Positions 47,425 through 55,850 of a DNA stretch of 64,000 nucleotides are shown here, one piece after another. The notes beneath the pieces are model-generated. The model did no database searches and was not told the origin of the DNA. It worked only from the letters and a program-made list of their open reading frames with translations. The translations under genes and the position numbers were made by a program. This DNA comes from Paracoccaceae bacterium (GTDB lineage Bacteria; Pseudomonadota; Alphaproteobacteria; Rhodobacterales; Rhodobacteraceae), in the NCBI GenBank assembly GCA_030066855.1, contig JASJAU010000016.1:62001-126000 (forward strand), given 5' to 3'. Positions within the stretch are counted from its first letter, which is position 1. Each line of letters starts with the position of its first letter.

Positions 47425-48450
47425 ATGATTCAGAAAACGGCTACCATTCAGGATGTGGCACGGGCCGCCCGCGTATCGACCGCAACCGTGAGCCGCGTGC
47501 TTTCGGCGCCGAACCGCGTCGCGCCTCGAACGCGTGAGGCGGTAGAGGAGGCGATCCGGGAGACCGGATACCGGGTCAACCTGGCGGCCAGGAACCTCAG
47601 GATGCAGCGAGCCGGATCGGTGCTCGTTCTCGTCCCCAACCTAGGTAAGCCGTTCTACTCTGGCATCCTCGCAGGGATCAGCGAGGGATTTGCGGGATCG
47701 GAATATTCCGTCTTGATCACCGACACCGAAAGCAACCCGCTCCAGCCCGAAAGCCTCGCCGGTTACTTCCTCGACGGCCGGATCGACGGCGCGATTTGTC
47801 TCGACGGCGGCATCTCTCCTGAGAGCCTGGCTTTCTGCGCGCGGCGCGGCTTCGACAAGCGCATCGTCTTTCTCTGTGAATGGGTGGACGGCGAGGACTA
47901 TCCCATCGTTGCGAGCGACAATGCCGATGGCGCCCGCCTGGCGATGCGACACCTCCACAGTCTTGGGCACCGGAAGATCGCCCATGTTACCGGCCCCGAG
48001 GGCAACGTTCTGACCAGCGCGCGGCGAGACGGCATGATGGCAGAGCGCACTCGCCTGGGCCTGCCCGCCCGGTCCGAGCTTATCGTTCGCGGGGATTTCT
48101 CGCTGGAATCCGGACACGCCGCCGCCGAGCGCATCCTCGGCATGAAGGATCGTCCCACGGCTGTCTTCTGCGCCGCCGACATGGTCGCTTTCGGGCTGAT
48201 GGCTCGGCTTCAGGCGGCCGGGTTGAATGTCCCCCGCGACATCTCCGTCGTCGGCTTCGACGACATCGAGATGTCCGAATACTATGTCCCAGCGCTCACT
48301 ACGATCCGCCAGAACCGGCAGTATCTCGGGCGGCGCGCGGCGGAACTGCTGATCGATCGATTGGCGCGCCCGGACGATCAGTTCGATGCCGAGCCGCTGA
48401 CGCCCGTCGAGTTGGTTGTAAGGGACAGCACAGGGCCCGCACCACGCTAG
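47425..48450 (+). CDS. LacI family transcriptional regulator
   Basis: This 341-residue regulator has an N-terminal helix-turn-helix (TIQDVARAARVSTATVSRVLS, residues about 6-26) and hinge helix, then a periplasmic-binding-like ligand domain (LVPNLGKPFYSGILAGI, HLHSLGHRKIAHVTGP, ISVVGFDDIEMSEYYVPALTTI). It most likely represses the divergent sugar operon and itself through the paired operators just upstream. The ligand is unknown. ATG 47425 is preferred over an upstream TTG. The 3' end overlaps the convergent SDR gene by 4 nt. Confidence 0.92.
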   Translation: MIQKTATIQDVARAARVSTATVSRVLSAPNRVAPRTREAVEEAIRETGYRVNLAARNLRMQRAGSVLVLVPNLGKPFYSGILAGISEGFAGSEYSVLITDTESNPLQPESLAGYFLDGRIDGAICLDGGISPESLAFCARRGFDKRIVFLCEWVDGEDYPIVASDNADGARLAMRHLHSLGHRKIAHVTGPEGNVLTSARRDGMMAERTRLGLPARSELIVRGDFSLESGHAAAERILGMKDRPTAVFCAADMVAFGLMARLQAAGLNVPRDISVVGFDDIEMSEYYVPALTTIRQNRQYLGRRAAELLIDRLARPDDQFDAEPLTPVELVVRDSTGPAPR

Positions 48451-49232
48451 CCAGGCGCCCCGACGATTGTTTGATCGAGATCGATGGACGCCCCTGTCAT
48501 CGGCGCGGAGGCAGGGCTGAGAAGGTAAATGGCCAGCCGCGCGGCTTCCTCCGGTTGAAGCAGTCGCCCGAGCGGCAGGTCCGCGCCCGCGCGCGTCGCC
48601 CATCCCGGCCCCTCACCCAAGATCTCGGATTGCATGCGGTCCTCGGACTCGGTCAGCGTCCAACCGAGATTGATCCCGTTCACGCGGATGCCGTCCCCGA
48701 CATGCGCGTTCGCCGCGTTCTTCGTCAGCGTCTGAAGCGCGCCCTTGGTCGCGGCGTAGACCGCCAGATCCGGTGCGCCGCAATGGGCGTTCATCGACTG
48801 GATATTGACGATCGCGCCGCTGGAGCCTCGCGCTAGCATGTCCGAGATCACCTCCTTCATGAGCAGGAACGGCGCCCGCGCGTTCAGCGCGAAGAGCTTG
48901 TCCCAGAGTTCGGCCGTTCCATCGAGGAAGCTTCCGCGCGTGGTCAACCCGGCGGAATTCACCAGGGCGTCCACGCGCCCGAAGGCTGACTTCGCTTCCG
49001 CCACGATCCTCTCCGGCTCGGAAGGGTCCGACAGATCCGCAGCACGGGTCGCAATCTTCGCCTCCGAGGCCAGCCTTCGCTTTAGCTCTCCCAATCCTTC
49101 GTCGTCCAAGTCGGTAAGGAAAACCTGCTTGACGCCAGCGCGGACGGCTTCCTCCGCTGCAGCCCTACCGATCCCGTGGGCGGCGCCGGTCACCAGCAGA
49201 ACAGTGTCTTCCAAATTCATCTCCGGGCCCAT
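48447..49232 (-). CDS. SDR family oxidoreductase
   Basis: This protein of about 261 residues has LLVTGAAHGIGRAAAEEAV (Rossmann), LVNSAGLTTRGSFLD, and YAATKGALQTLTKNAA with the catalytic Tyr/Lys. The C-terminus APMTGASIDLDQTIVGAPG is typical. An ATG at 49220 would give a more normal opening but sits directly against GGAG, so the start is uncertain by four codons. It is the third gene of the desaturase-Rieske-SDR unit and may handle the product of the oxygenase. Confidence 0.86.
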   Translation of the reverse strand: MGPEMNLEDTVLLVTGAAHGIGRAAAEEAVRAGVKQVFLTDLDDEGLGELKRRLASEAKIATRAADLSDPSEPERIVAEAKSAFGRVDALVNSAGLTTRGSFLDGTAELWDKLFALNARAPFLLMKEVISDMLARGSSGAIVNIQSMNAHCGAPDLAVYAATKGALQTLTKNAANAHVGDGIRVNGINLGWTLTESEDRMQSEILGEGPGWATRAGADLPLGRLLQPEEAARLAIYLLSPASAPMTGASIDLDQTIVGAPG

Positions 49233-49254
49233 GTCACGCCCGGCGCTTCTTCTG

Positions 49255-49566
49255 TCATTCGATCAGCACCTGGACGCGGCCCTCCTCGACCTTCACGGGA
49301 TACGTCGCGAGAGCGTCGCAGGCAGGGGCGCGAAGCGCGGCGCCCGTCCGGTAATCAAAAAGGCCGTTGTGCCTGGGGCATTCGATCTCGAAATCCATGA
49401 CGAGACCCTCTTCGAGACGAACCTGCTCGTGGCTGCAGAGGCCATCCGTACAGTAGAAGCGCCCGTCGACGCCGTGGTAGATCGCGAAAGCGCGACCGCC
49501 GTGGTCCCACCCAAGCACATCTTCGCGGTCGATCTCGTCCGCGCCGCAAGCGTCAATCCAGGGCAC
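49255..49566 (-). CDS. MocE-type Rieske [2Fe-2S] ferredoxin
   Basis: This 103-residue protein has both Rieske ligand boxes: CSHEQ (Cys-x-His) near residue 45 and CPRHNG (Cys-x-x-His) near residue 64. The length and the lone Rieske domain fit the small ferredoxins that feed electrons to oxygenases, such as MocE of rhizopine catabolism. It lies 12 nt after the desaturase-like oxygenase gene, its probable partner. No ferredoxin reductase is seen nearby, so electrons must come from elsewhere. Confidence 0.88.
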   Translation of the reverse strand: MPWIDACGADEIDREDVLGWDHGGRAFAIYHGVDGRFYCTDGLCSHEQVRLEEGLVMDFEIECPRHNGLFDYRTGAALRAPACDALATYPVKVEEGRVQVLIE

Positions 49567-49578
49567 TTGCGAAATTCC

Positions 49579-50700
49579 TCATGCGTTTGTCCTTTCGGGG
49601 ATGTCCGCGTGCAAGTGGGGCCGGTAAGGCTTGGCCGTTGGCGGCAGCTCCTTTTTTAGCGCGTAGCCCGGCTCCCGCCTTTGCCGCAACACGGCTGCAA
49701 AAAGCTCGCGGTAGCCGTCGAGAATCGACGTGTTCGGGGGCGGCAGATCGTGCTTGATGAGCTCGTGAAGGCGCGGCAGCGAATAGTAGGGCACCATCGG
49801 GAACATGTGGTGCTCGATATGGTAGTTCATGTTCCAATACAGCCATCGGGTGACCGGATTCATGTATACCGTCCGGCTGTTCAAACGATGGTCGAGAACA
49901 TCTTCGGCCAATCCGCCGTGCTGTAACAGCCCGGTCATCACCATATGCCAGCAGCCGTAGATGCGCGGCCCGCCGATCAACAATGCCGGGATATACGAAC
50001 GCCAGCCCATTCCACTGGCCAGAAGCACTAACACTGACAGCGCCACCGCCGCGTAGATCGCGACGTGAACGCGGGCCCAGAACACGGCCTTCGGCCATTC
50101 GCTCTCCGGGATGTAGTCGCGCTCGTCCGGCGAGAGACGTCCAGCCGCGTTCCGCAAAAGGACGCGTGAGGATTGCCACACATCGACGATTCCAACATAG
50201 GCCAGCGCCTTCAGGCCGAGCTTGACGGGATGCATCCAGATGATCTCGGGATCGCGCCCGACAATGACGGTGTCGGTATGGTGCCGCGCGTGGCTCCAGC
50301 GCCAGTTCACGGGATTTCTGAGTACCTGGAACGAGGCGATGTGGTAGACCACATCGTTCATCCACCTGGTCCGAAACGCGGTGCCATGCCCGCATTCGTG
50401 CCACCGCGAGTCGCAGGCCGAGCCGTAGAGGACGCCATAGGCGAGCCAGAAGGGCACGGCCAGCCAGCTTCCCCAGAAATAAATGCCACCCGCCGCAAAG
50501 ACGATATGCAGCGCGATCCAGATCAACGTGTCGCGGACCGCCGGACCGTCCCGGCGCCGCATCAGGTCCTTCATCACCTTGCGGGGCACGTCCGTGTGAT
50601 ACCATTCCGCAGCGGCCAGCCCGGATTCGATGGCGTGTTGGGCCTCCGGTCCGGTGAGCGAATAATCGCGACCTTCGAATGAGCGCGTTTCTGCGTTGAT
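49579..50700 (-). CDS. Fatty acid desaturase-like oxygenase (MocD type), apparent ATC start
   Basis: This membrane di-iron enzyme has the three histidine boxes HECGH (near residue 100), HARHH and HIEHH plus several hydrophobic helices. With the MocE-type ferredoxin it is likely to hydroxylate or demethylate its substrate rather than desaturate lipids. The only conventional start in frame is GTG 50589, but coding-like sequence continues upstream (NAETRSFEGRDYSLTGPEA, then AAAEWYHTDVPRK). The frame is open back to about 50776 with no ATG, GTG or TTG. GGGAG at 50708-50712 is 7 nt from an ATC at 50698-50700, in the place expected for the initiator. Either AUC initiates or an ATG has mutated. The total would be 373 residues. 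Confidence 0.75.
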   Translation of the reverse strand: MNAETRSFEGRDYSLTGPEAQHAIESGLAAAEWYHTDVPRKVMKDLMRRRDGPAVRDTLIWIALHIVFAAGGIYFWGSWLAVPFWLAYGVLYGSACDSRWHECGHGTAFRTRWMNDVVYHIASFQVLRNPVNWRWSHARHHTDTVIVGRDPEIIWMHPVKLGLKALAYVGIVDVWQSSRVLLRNAAGRLSPDERDYIPESEWPKAVFWARVHVAIYAAVALSVLVLLASGMGWRSYIPALLIGGPRIYGCWHMVMTGLLQHGGLAEDVLDHRLNSRTVYMNPVTRWLYWNMNYHIEHHMFPMVPYYSLPRLHELIKHDLPPPNTSILDGYRELFAAVLRQRREPGYALKKELPPTAKPYRPHLHADIPERTNA

Positions 50701-50883
50701 CGGCGATCTCCCTTCTCCAAACCCTCGACGGATTACGGTCCTCCGCGCGATGCTCCTCTGACTTGGTGTTTACCCCATGCGGCAAGCACGGCAAATCACA
50801 TAAGTCCATGAGCGACCGCGAGCCGCCGGGCCGCGCGACGGCGCGTATAGGAAGCTGGCGATGGACTTCTTGAAAGGGATTGC

Positions 50884-50907
50884 GGCTGGGGCCCGAGAGC
50901 CCCAGCC
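50884..50907 (-). terminator. Hairpin after the NMT1-type binding-protein gene
   Basis: A perfect 9-bp stem (GGCTGGGGC / GCCCCAGCC) with a 6-nt loop begins 8 nt after the stop codon on the minus strand. No strong T-run follows, so it may terminate weakly or stabilise the transcript end. Confidence 0.55.
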
Positions 50908-50915
50908 TCTTGGCC

Positions 50916-51902
50916 TCAGTTGAGCGCCAGGTCGGTGATCTTGGTTGTCGAGAACGCCTCATCCGGCTGGCGCGTGATGACCGGATCGGAGCCTCCTGCC
51001 AAGAGTGTGTCGACCGTGCGCTGCAGGTCGGCAGGGTCCAGCGTGCCGTCCGAACCCTCGGTTAGCTTGGCGACTTCGCCGATCATGCGCACCTGATGCT
51101 CGTAAGTCTGAGCGCCGGTCTCGTCGTATTCCAGAATGATCTCGGCGGACTCTTCGGGGTTCGCAAGCGCGAACTCCCACCCGCGCATCGAAGCCTTCAG
51201 GAACCGCGCCATTTTGTCGACGAAGGCCGGATCTTCCAGGCTGTCTTCCAGCACATACATCCCGTCTTCCATGGTCGCGACGCCATAATCGGAGTAGCGG
51301 AAGGTGATGATCTCATCTTCGGTCACGCCCGCGTCGATGACCTGCCAGTACTCGTTGTAGGTCATCGTGGTGGCGCAATCGACCTGGCGTTGCAGAAGCG
51401 GATCGACGTTGAAGTTGATCTTCTGGATGGTGGCGCCATCGTCGCCACCCTCGGTCGGGATCCCAAGCTGGCCGAGCCAGTTCAGCAGCGGAAACTCATT
51501 TCCGAAGAACCAAGTCCCGAGTGTTTTCCCGCGAAAGTCCTCGGGTGCCGTGATGCCGGTATCTTTCCAGCAGGTCAGCATCAGACCCGACGATTTGAAC
51601 GGTTGGGCGATGTTCACCAGCGGCAGCCCGCCTTCCCGCGCCGACAGCGCTGAGGGCATCCAGTTCAGCATCACGTCGGCGCCGCCGCCCGCAAGCACCT
51701 GCGGGGGAGCGATATCCGGGCCGCCGGGCAGGATCGTGACATTCAGGTCTTCTTCTTCGTACCAGCCCTTGTCGAGCGCGACGTAGTAGCCAGCGAACTG
51801 ACCCTGCGTGACCCACTGCAACTGCAGCGTCACATCATCGGCAGCCTGAGCGCTGCCCGAGATCAGGGCCGCGAAAGCGGCGGTGGTGACTAGTTTCTTC
51901 AT
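50916..51902 (-). CDS. ABC transporter substrate-binding protein (NMT1/SsuA family)
   Basis: This 328-residue periplasmic protein has a signal peptide (KKLVTTAAFAALISGSAQA). The NMT1/THI5-like fold shows LQLQWVTQGQFAGYYVALDKGWYEEEDLNVTI, then GGGADVMLNWMPSALSARE and FRGKTLGTWFFGNEFPLLNWL. Relatives import pyrimidine precursors (ThiY/HMP), aliphatic sulfonates or riboflavin. It is the last gene of an ABC operon ordered ATPase-permease-permease-binding protein. The upstream mini-ORF suggests that a nitrogen-heterocycle (pyrimidine or hydantoin) substrate is plausible. Confidence 0.87.
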   Translation of the reverse strand: MKKLVTTAAFAALISGSAQAADDVTLQLQWVTQGQFAGYYVALDKGWYEEEDLNVTILPGGPDIAPPQVLAGGGADVMLNWMPSALSAREGGLPLVNIAQPFKSSGLMLTCWKDTGITAPEDFRGKTLGTWFFGNEFPLLNWLGQLGIPTEGGDDGATIQKINFNVDPLLQRQVDCATTMTYNEYWQVIDAGVTEDEIITFRYSDYGVATMEDGMYVLEDSLEDPAFVDKMARFLKASMRGWEFALANPEESAEIILEYDETGAQTYEHQVRMIGEVAKLTEGSDGTLDPADLQRTVDTLLAGGSDPVITRQPDEAFSTTKITDLALN

Positions 51903-51935
51903 GGTTTTCTCCCCGTTTTCTTCGTCTTCTCGGCG

Positions 51936-52778
51936 TTAGCGCCGTTGCGATGGGTGCCAGAACGTCACCCTTCGTTCGATCAAACTGACCACACCATAGG
52001 ACAAGCTGCCCGCCAGCGCGGCCACAAGTATCTCGGCCCAGACCATATCCAGCTCCAGCCGGCCGACCGAGATGGAAATCCGAAACCCCATCCCCACGAT
52101 AGGCGAACCGAAGAATTCGGCTACAATTGCGCCAATCAAAGCCAGTGTTGTCGATATTTTCAACCCGTTGAAGATAAACGGCATGGCCGCCGGCAGGCGC
52201 AGCTTGAAGAACCCTTGCCAGTAGCTGGCGGCATAGGTGCGCATCAGGTCTTCCTGCATGGCGCTGGTTTGGCGCAGGCCCGAAACCGTGTTGACCAGCA
52301 TCGGGAAGAATACCATCGCCACGACCACTGCGGCCTTTGACTGCCAGTCGAAGCCGAACCACATCACCAGAATGGGCGCCGTTCCGATGATTGGCAGCGC
52401 CGATAGGAAATTGCCCACTGGCAGAAGGCCGCGGCGCAGAAAGTCAGAGCGGTCGGCAAGCACTGCCGCCGCAAAGGCCGCCGAGCAACCGATCGCATAG
52501 CCCGACATCGCGCCCTTCAGGAAGGTCTGCTGAAAGTCGGCCCAGAGAACATCGGTAGAGGCTCCGAAACGCTCGGCGATCACGGAGGGCGCCGGCAGGA
52601 TCACTTGCGGGATCGCCAGGCCCCGCGCGACCATCTCCCAGACCACCAGGATGGTGATCCCGAAGATCGCAGGCACCACGAGCCGCAGGGCGGGCGCATC
52701 GTCCGCCAGCCGCGCCAGCCGCGTGTTCGCCCACCAGGCCAGCAGCCAGAAGACGATGCCCGCCCCCGCCAGCGCCAT
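51936..52778 (-). CDS. ABC transporter permease (SsuC/ThiX type)
   Basis: This 280-residue inner membrane protein has six or so helices and the BPD_transp_1 coupling-loop motif near residue 180 (YAASYWQGFFKLRLPAAMPFIFNGLKI, with the EAA-like region). Its start overlaps the stop of the preceding permease by 1 nt (TGATG). It forms the translocation pore with its neighbour. Confidence 0.87.
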   Translation of the reverse strand: MALAGAGIVFWLLAWWANTRLARLADDAPALRLVVPAIFGITILVVWEMVARGLAIPQVILPAPSVIAERFGASTDVLWADFQQTFLKGAMSGYAIGCSAAFAAAVLADRSDFLRRGLLPVGNFLSALPIIGTAPILVMWFGFDWQSKAAVVVAMVFFPMLVNTVSGLRQTSAMQEDLMRTYAASYWQGFFKLRLPAAMPFIFNGLKISTTLALIGAIVAEFFGSPIVGMGFRISISVGRLELDMVWAEILVAALAGSLSYGVVSLIERRVTFWHPSQRR

Positions 52779-53737
52779 CAGGACTCAAGCCCCATGCGCC
52801 GCAGCGTCTGGCGCTGAATCAGCGCGATCAGCCCCACGAGCACCGCTGCCGAGATCGCCGCCATGAAGAGCGCCGACCAGATCTGGATCGTCTGGCCATA
52901 GTAGCTGCCGGACAGCATGCGCGCGCCGAGGCCGCGAACGGCGCCCGTGGGCAACTCGCCCACAATTGCGCCCACCAGAGAGGCCGCGATGCCGATCTTG
53001 AGCGAGGCGAAGAGATAGGGCGCCGAGGCCGGCAGGCGCAGCTTCCACAGAACCTCAGCCGGACTGGCCGAATAAGTGTGCATAAGGTCGAGTTCCATGC
53101 GTTCAGGGCTGCGCAGGCCCTTTACCATGCCGACGACCACAGGAAAGAAACTGAGGTAGGCCGAGATTATCGACTTGGGCAGAAGCCCCTGCAGACCGAC
53201 CGAGTTCAGAACCACAATGATCATCGGCGCGATGGCGAGGATCGGGATGGTCTGGCTGGCGATGGCCCACGGCATGACCGAGAGGTCCATCGCGCGGTTG
53301 TGGACGATCCCGATCGCCAGAACGATACCCAGGGCGGTGCCAATCCCGAACCCAACAAGCGTCGCCGAAATCGTGATCCAGGCATGAAACACCAGGCTGC
53401 GGCGCGACGTCACCTTCTTTTCGACCGTGGTGTCCCAAAGCTCGGCAAAAACCTGATGGGGCGCGGGAAGGCGCGGCCGGTCCTGCCCGAAGACATCGCC
53501 GATATTGCTCGGATTGCGAAAGGCGAGCGTCAGCCCGCTCATGTCGCGTCGGACGTTAGCGCCCTCGGGAGCGACGATTTCACCCGCGCGTTCGGCTTCG
53601 ACCAGAGACTGATGAATGTTCAATGGGATCGCCGCGGCGTACCAGAGCGCAAGAATGGCGGCGACGACTGTGACAACCGGAAGGACATTACGCATTGGCG
53701 GCCCCGCAACGCGCCTTCGCGCGGATGCCGCGTTCAA
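52778..53737 (-). CDS. ABC transporter permease (SsuC/ThiX type)
   Basis: This 319-residue permease has an N-terminal helix, an unusually long periplasmic segment (residues about 35-95), and a BPD_transp_1 core with YSASPAEVLWKLRLPASAPYLFASLKIGI, parallel to its partner. The start is TTG 53737, overlapping the ATPase stop (TTGA). An ATG at 53695 is an alternative that would remove the basic N-terminal tail. Confidence 0.85.
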   Translation of the reverse strand: MNAASARRRVAGPPMRNVLPVVTVVAAILALWYAAAIPLNIHQSLVEAERAGEIVAPEGANVRRDMSGLTLAFRNPSNIGDVFGQDRPRLPAPHQVFAELWDTTVEKKVTSRRSLVFHAWITISATLVGFGIGTALGIVLAIGIVHNRAMDLSVMPWAIASQTIPILAIAPMIIVVLNSVGLQGLLPKSIISAYLSFFPVVVGMVKGLRSPERMELDLMHTYSASPAEVLWKLRLPASAPYLFASLKIGIAASLVGAIVGELPTGAVRGLGARMLSGSYYGQTIQIWSALFMAAISAAVLVGLIALIQRQTLRRMGLES

Positions 53738-54516
53738 TCTTCATAGGCATGCCCCGCCCTTAGCCCTTCGCGAACCCGGTGGGCGATTTCGAGGAATTCT
53801 TTTGTGTCGCGGATGTCGAGCGGCCGTTCGACCGGCAGGGTGCTCTCAATCACGTCCGTGATCCTTCCCGGTCGGGGCGACATGACGACGATCTTCGTCG
53901 ACAGGTAGACCGCCTCGGGAATTGAGTGGGTCACGAAACAGATCGTCTTCTCAGTGCGCTTCCAGAGATCGAGCAGTTGCCCGTTCAGGTGGTCGCGCAC
54001 GATCTCGTCAAGCGCCCCGAATGGCTCGTCCATCAGAAGGATGCCGGCATCGAATGCCAGCGCCCGGGCGATGGAGGCGCGTTGCTGCATGCCGCCCGAA
54101 AGCTGCCAAGGGTACTTGCGTCCGAACCCTTCAAGATCGACGAGTTTGAGAACCCGCTCGGCCCGCTCAACGCGCTCGGTCTTGGGGTAACCCATGATTT
54201 CGAGCGGCAGCTGGATGTTGCCTTCCACCGTCCGCCAGGGATAGAGCCCGGCGGCTTGGAAAACGTAACCATAAGCCCGGTCAAGCCGCGCAGCTTTGGG
54301 AGACTCGCCGTTGACCGTGATCGTGCCGGCGGTCGGTGTCTCAAGATCGGCGATCACGCGCAGCAAGGTCGTCTTGCCGCAGCCCGAGGGACCGATGAAA
54401 CTCACGAATTCGCCCTTGCCGATCTCGAGATCGACATCCTTCAGCGCATGCACCGGGCCATCATTGGTCTGAAAGGTCAGATTCAGACCCGCGGTGGAAA
54501 TCACATTGGCGCTCAC
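53734..54516 (-). CDS. ABC transporter ATP-binding protein (SsuB/TauB type)
   Basis: This 260-residue ATPase has Walker A GPSGCGKTT near residue 42, signature LSGGMQQRASIARAL, Walker B ILLMDEPFGALDE and the switch His in CFVTHSIPEA. It starts with GTG 54516 and is the first gene of the importer operon. A 23-codon ORF with a GAGGGG site ends 8 nt upstream, which might couple translation. Confidence 0.9.
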   Translation of the reverse strand: MSANVISTAGLNLTFQTNDGPVHALKDVDLEIGKGEFVSFIGPSGCGKTTLLRVIADLETPTAGTITVNGESPKAARLDRAYGYVFQAAGLYPWRTVEGNIQLPLEIMGYPKTERVERAERVLKLVDLEGFGRKYPWQLSGGMQQRASIARALAFDAGILLMDEPFGALDEIVRDHLNGQLLDLWKRTEKTICFVTHSIPEAVYLSTKIVVMSPRPGRITDVIESTLPVERPLDIRDTKEFLEIAHRVREGLRAGHAYED

Positions 54517-54524
54517 TTCCCGCG

Positions 54525-54596
54525 TCAGCCCCTCACACGCCCGTGACCGGAGCGCCGGTTCGCATTGATCCGAATGTTGTCGCCGACAGCGCTCAT
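54525..54596 (-). pseudogene. 23-codon ORF resembling the start of a Zn-dependent amidohydrolase
   Basis: The ATG at 54594-54596 is preceded by GAGGGG and opens a 23-codon frame beginning MSAVGDNIRINANR. This resembles the N-terminus of HyuC/allantoate amidohydrolase-type Zn-dependent hydrolases of Rhodobacteraceae (G-[DE]-N-x-R-I-N-x-x-R), often found beside NMT1-type importers in pyrimidine or hydantoin degradation loci. After codon 14 the resemblance stops and the frame ends at TGA 54525-54527. I read it as the stump of a deleted gene, or a leader ORF. The resemblance is from memory. Confidence 0.4.
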
Positions 54597-54850
54597 CGTC
54601 CCCTCATTGTATATGCGCGGGCGCAGGCTCGCTGACATCTTGCGCCATGGAGGCGCTTTTTTGCTCTCCGGTCAAAGTAAGGCGAGGGCCGAGAGGCGCG
54701 CAAGTCAAGAACCGCGGCAGCAGCGTTTTGGCCGGGCGCCCGAATAGCACGTGTTCCCGCGCCGTACCGCAAGGAGGAACCGTTCACCATGCGGGCCCAG
54801 CAACGGAACGTCCTTGGTCCACTGGAAACCGACAGCTTGCGAACCGGTAA
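54597..54850. other. Non-coding stretch between ABC operon and LysR gene
   Basis: No convincing gene is visible. On the plus strand TGGCGCAAG-like and GCGCC repeats are present, and the reverse strand holds the presumed promoter of the importer operon (TATACAAT at about 54606-54613). The upstream AAAAAAGCGCC with GGCGC arms at 54637-54662 may be a weak hairpin. A TPP-riboswitch core was looked for because of the ThiY-like importer and was not found. Confidence 0.4.
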
Positions 54851-55753
54851 TCAGTCCGGAATCGCTTCGATCTCCGAGCGGAACCACTCTCCAAAAGCCA
54901 ACACCCGGGGGTCCGGGTAGTCGGTCTCAGGGTAAACAAGGTACATGGCGCGCGAGCCGTACAGCGGAGTCTCGTTCAGCCTCACCAAGTGGCCCGCAGC
55001 CACATCCGCCGCTGTCAGTTTTGTGTCCGCAAGCGCGATCCCATGTCCCGAGAACGCTAGGTCGATCACGCGCGCCCGATTTCCGTAGCTGATCATTCGA
55101 GGGGTTTCAGGAAGCGCATGACCCGCCTGCGCGAACCAGGCTGACCAGTCCTCTTCGTCCCCCTCTATATAGCCAAGCGTCATACCGGCGATCTCTTCGG
55201 GAGCAAGCGGCAAGGTCCGCCCTTGGACCAGCGACGGCGCGGCAACCGGCACCAACGCGTCCGCGTGGACTTTGCTGACGGTGAGGCCGTTCCAAAGCCC
55301 TTTGCCGTACCGAAGGCCCGCGTCGATGCTCGTCTTCCGGAAATCAAGCACGGTAGAGGACATGTCCGGCTCGACGCGAATATCGGGATACAGGCTGTGG
55401 AACTTCGACAGCCTCGGCAGAACGATCCGATTGCCGTAGAACGGCGCGATCGACAGTCGAAGCGTTCCGCTCATCGGATTGTCGCTTAATCCGGCGGCGG
55501 CCGCCTGTATCCTGTCGAAAGCGGCCCCGATCTCCCCCGCGAACTTGCGAGCGGCCTCGGTGGGGACCACGCCGCGCCCCTGCCGGCGGAAGAGCTCGCG
55601 ACCAAGCTCTGCCTCCAGCGCCTTGATCTGATGGCTGATCGCCGCTTGCGTGACGAAAAGCTCGTCGGCAGCCTCCTTGAAGCTCTCCCGCCGCACGGCG
55701 GCCTCAAAGACGCGCAACTGCTTAAGTGACGGGAAGCGGTAGGAGATTGCCAA
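54851..55753 (-). CDS. LysR family transcriptional regulator (GcvA-like)
   Basis: This 300-residue regulator has an N-terminal winged helix (SLKQLRVFEAAVRRESFKEAADELFVTQAAISHQIKALE, roughly residues 8-46) and LysR substrate domain (GTLRLSIAPFYGNRIVLPRLSKFHSLYPDIRVE). It belongs to the GcvA-like group. It diverges from a small 51-residue protein gene, and the intergenic region contains two perfect palindromes, one of which spans the LysR start region. The regulated function is not evident from neighbours. Confidence 0.9.
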   Translation of the reverse strand: MAISYRFPSLKQLRVFEAAVRRESFKEAADELFVTQAAISHQIKALEAELGRELFRRQGRGVVPTEAARKFAGEIGAAFDRIQAAAAGLSDNPMSGTLRLSIAPFYGNRIVLPRLSKFHSLYPDIRVEPDMSSTVLDFRKTSIDAGLRYGKGLWNGLTVSKVHADALVPVAAPSLVQGRTLPLAPEEIAGMTLGYIEGDEEDWSAWFAQAGHALPETPRMISYGNRARVIDLAFSGHGIALADTKLTAADVAAGHLVRLNETPLYGSRAMYLVYPETDYPDPRVLAFGEWFRSEIEAIPD

Positions 55754-55757
55754 TCCT

Positions 55758-55795
55758 TTAGATTTTCTAATTTATAGTGTGAGAAATGATCATTT
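55758..55795. promoter_or_regulatory. Two palindromes in the LysR divergent promoter
   Basis: TTAGA-TTT-TCTAA (55758-55770) and AAATGATCATTT (55784-55795) are perfect inverted repeats 20 bp apart (centre to centre about 25) in an AT-rich stretch between lysR and the small protein gene. They are candidate LysR recognition or activation sites; the first lies next to the LysR start codon, where autorepression would act. Confidence 0.5.
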
Positions 55796-55850
55796 GAAGT
55801 CAAGTCATGTCTCCCGCATGCTGTTTCCAGTTGAACTAAGGAGACCCGCC

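Noticed and set aside
49553..50962. 469-codon frame overlapping the desaturase gene on the same strand
   Set aside because: It is a shifted reading of the oxygenase gene; the histidine boxes occur only in the other frame.
54517..54850. Possible TPP riboswitch before the ThiY-like importer
   Set aside because: I looked for the conserved CUGAGA and ACCUGAUC-type cores on the minus strand and found neither.
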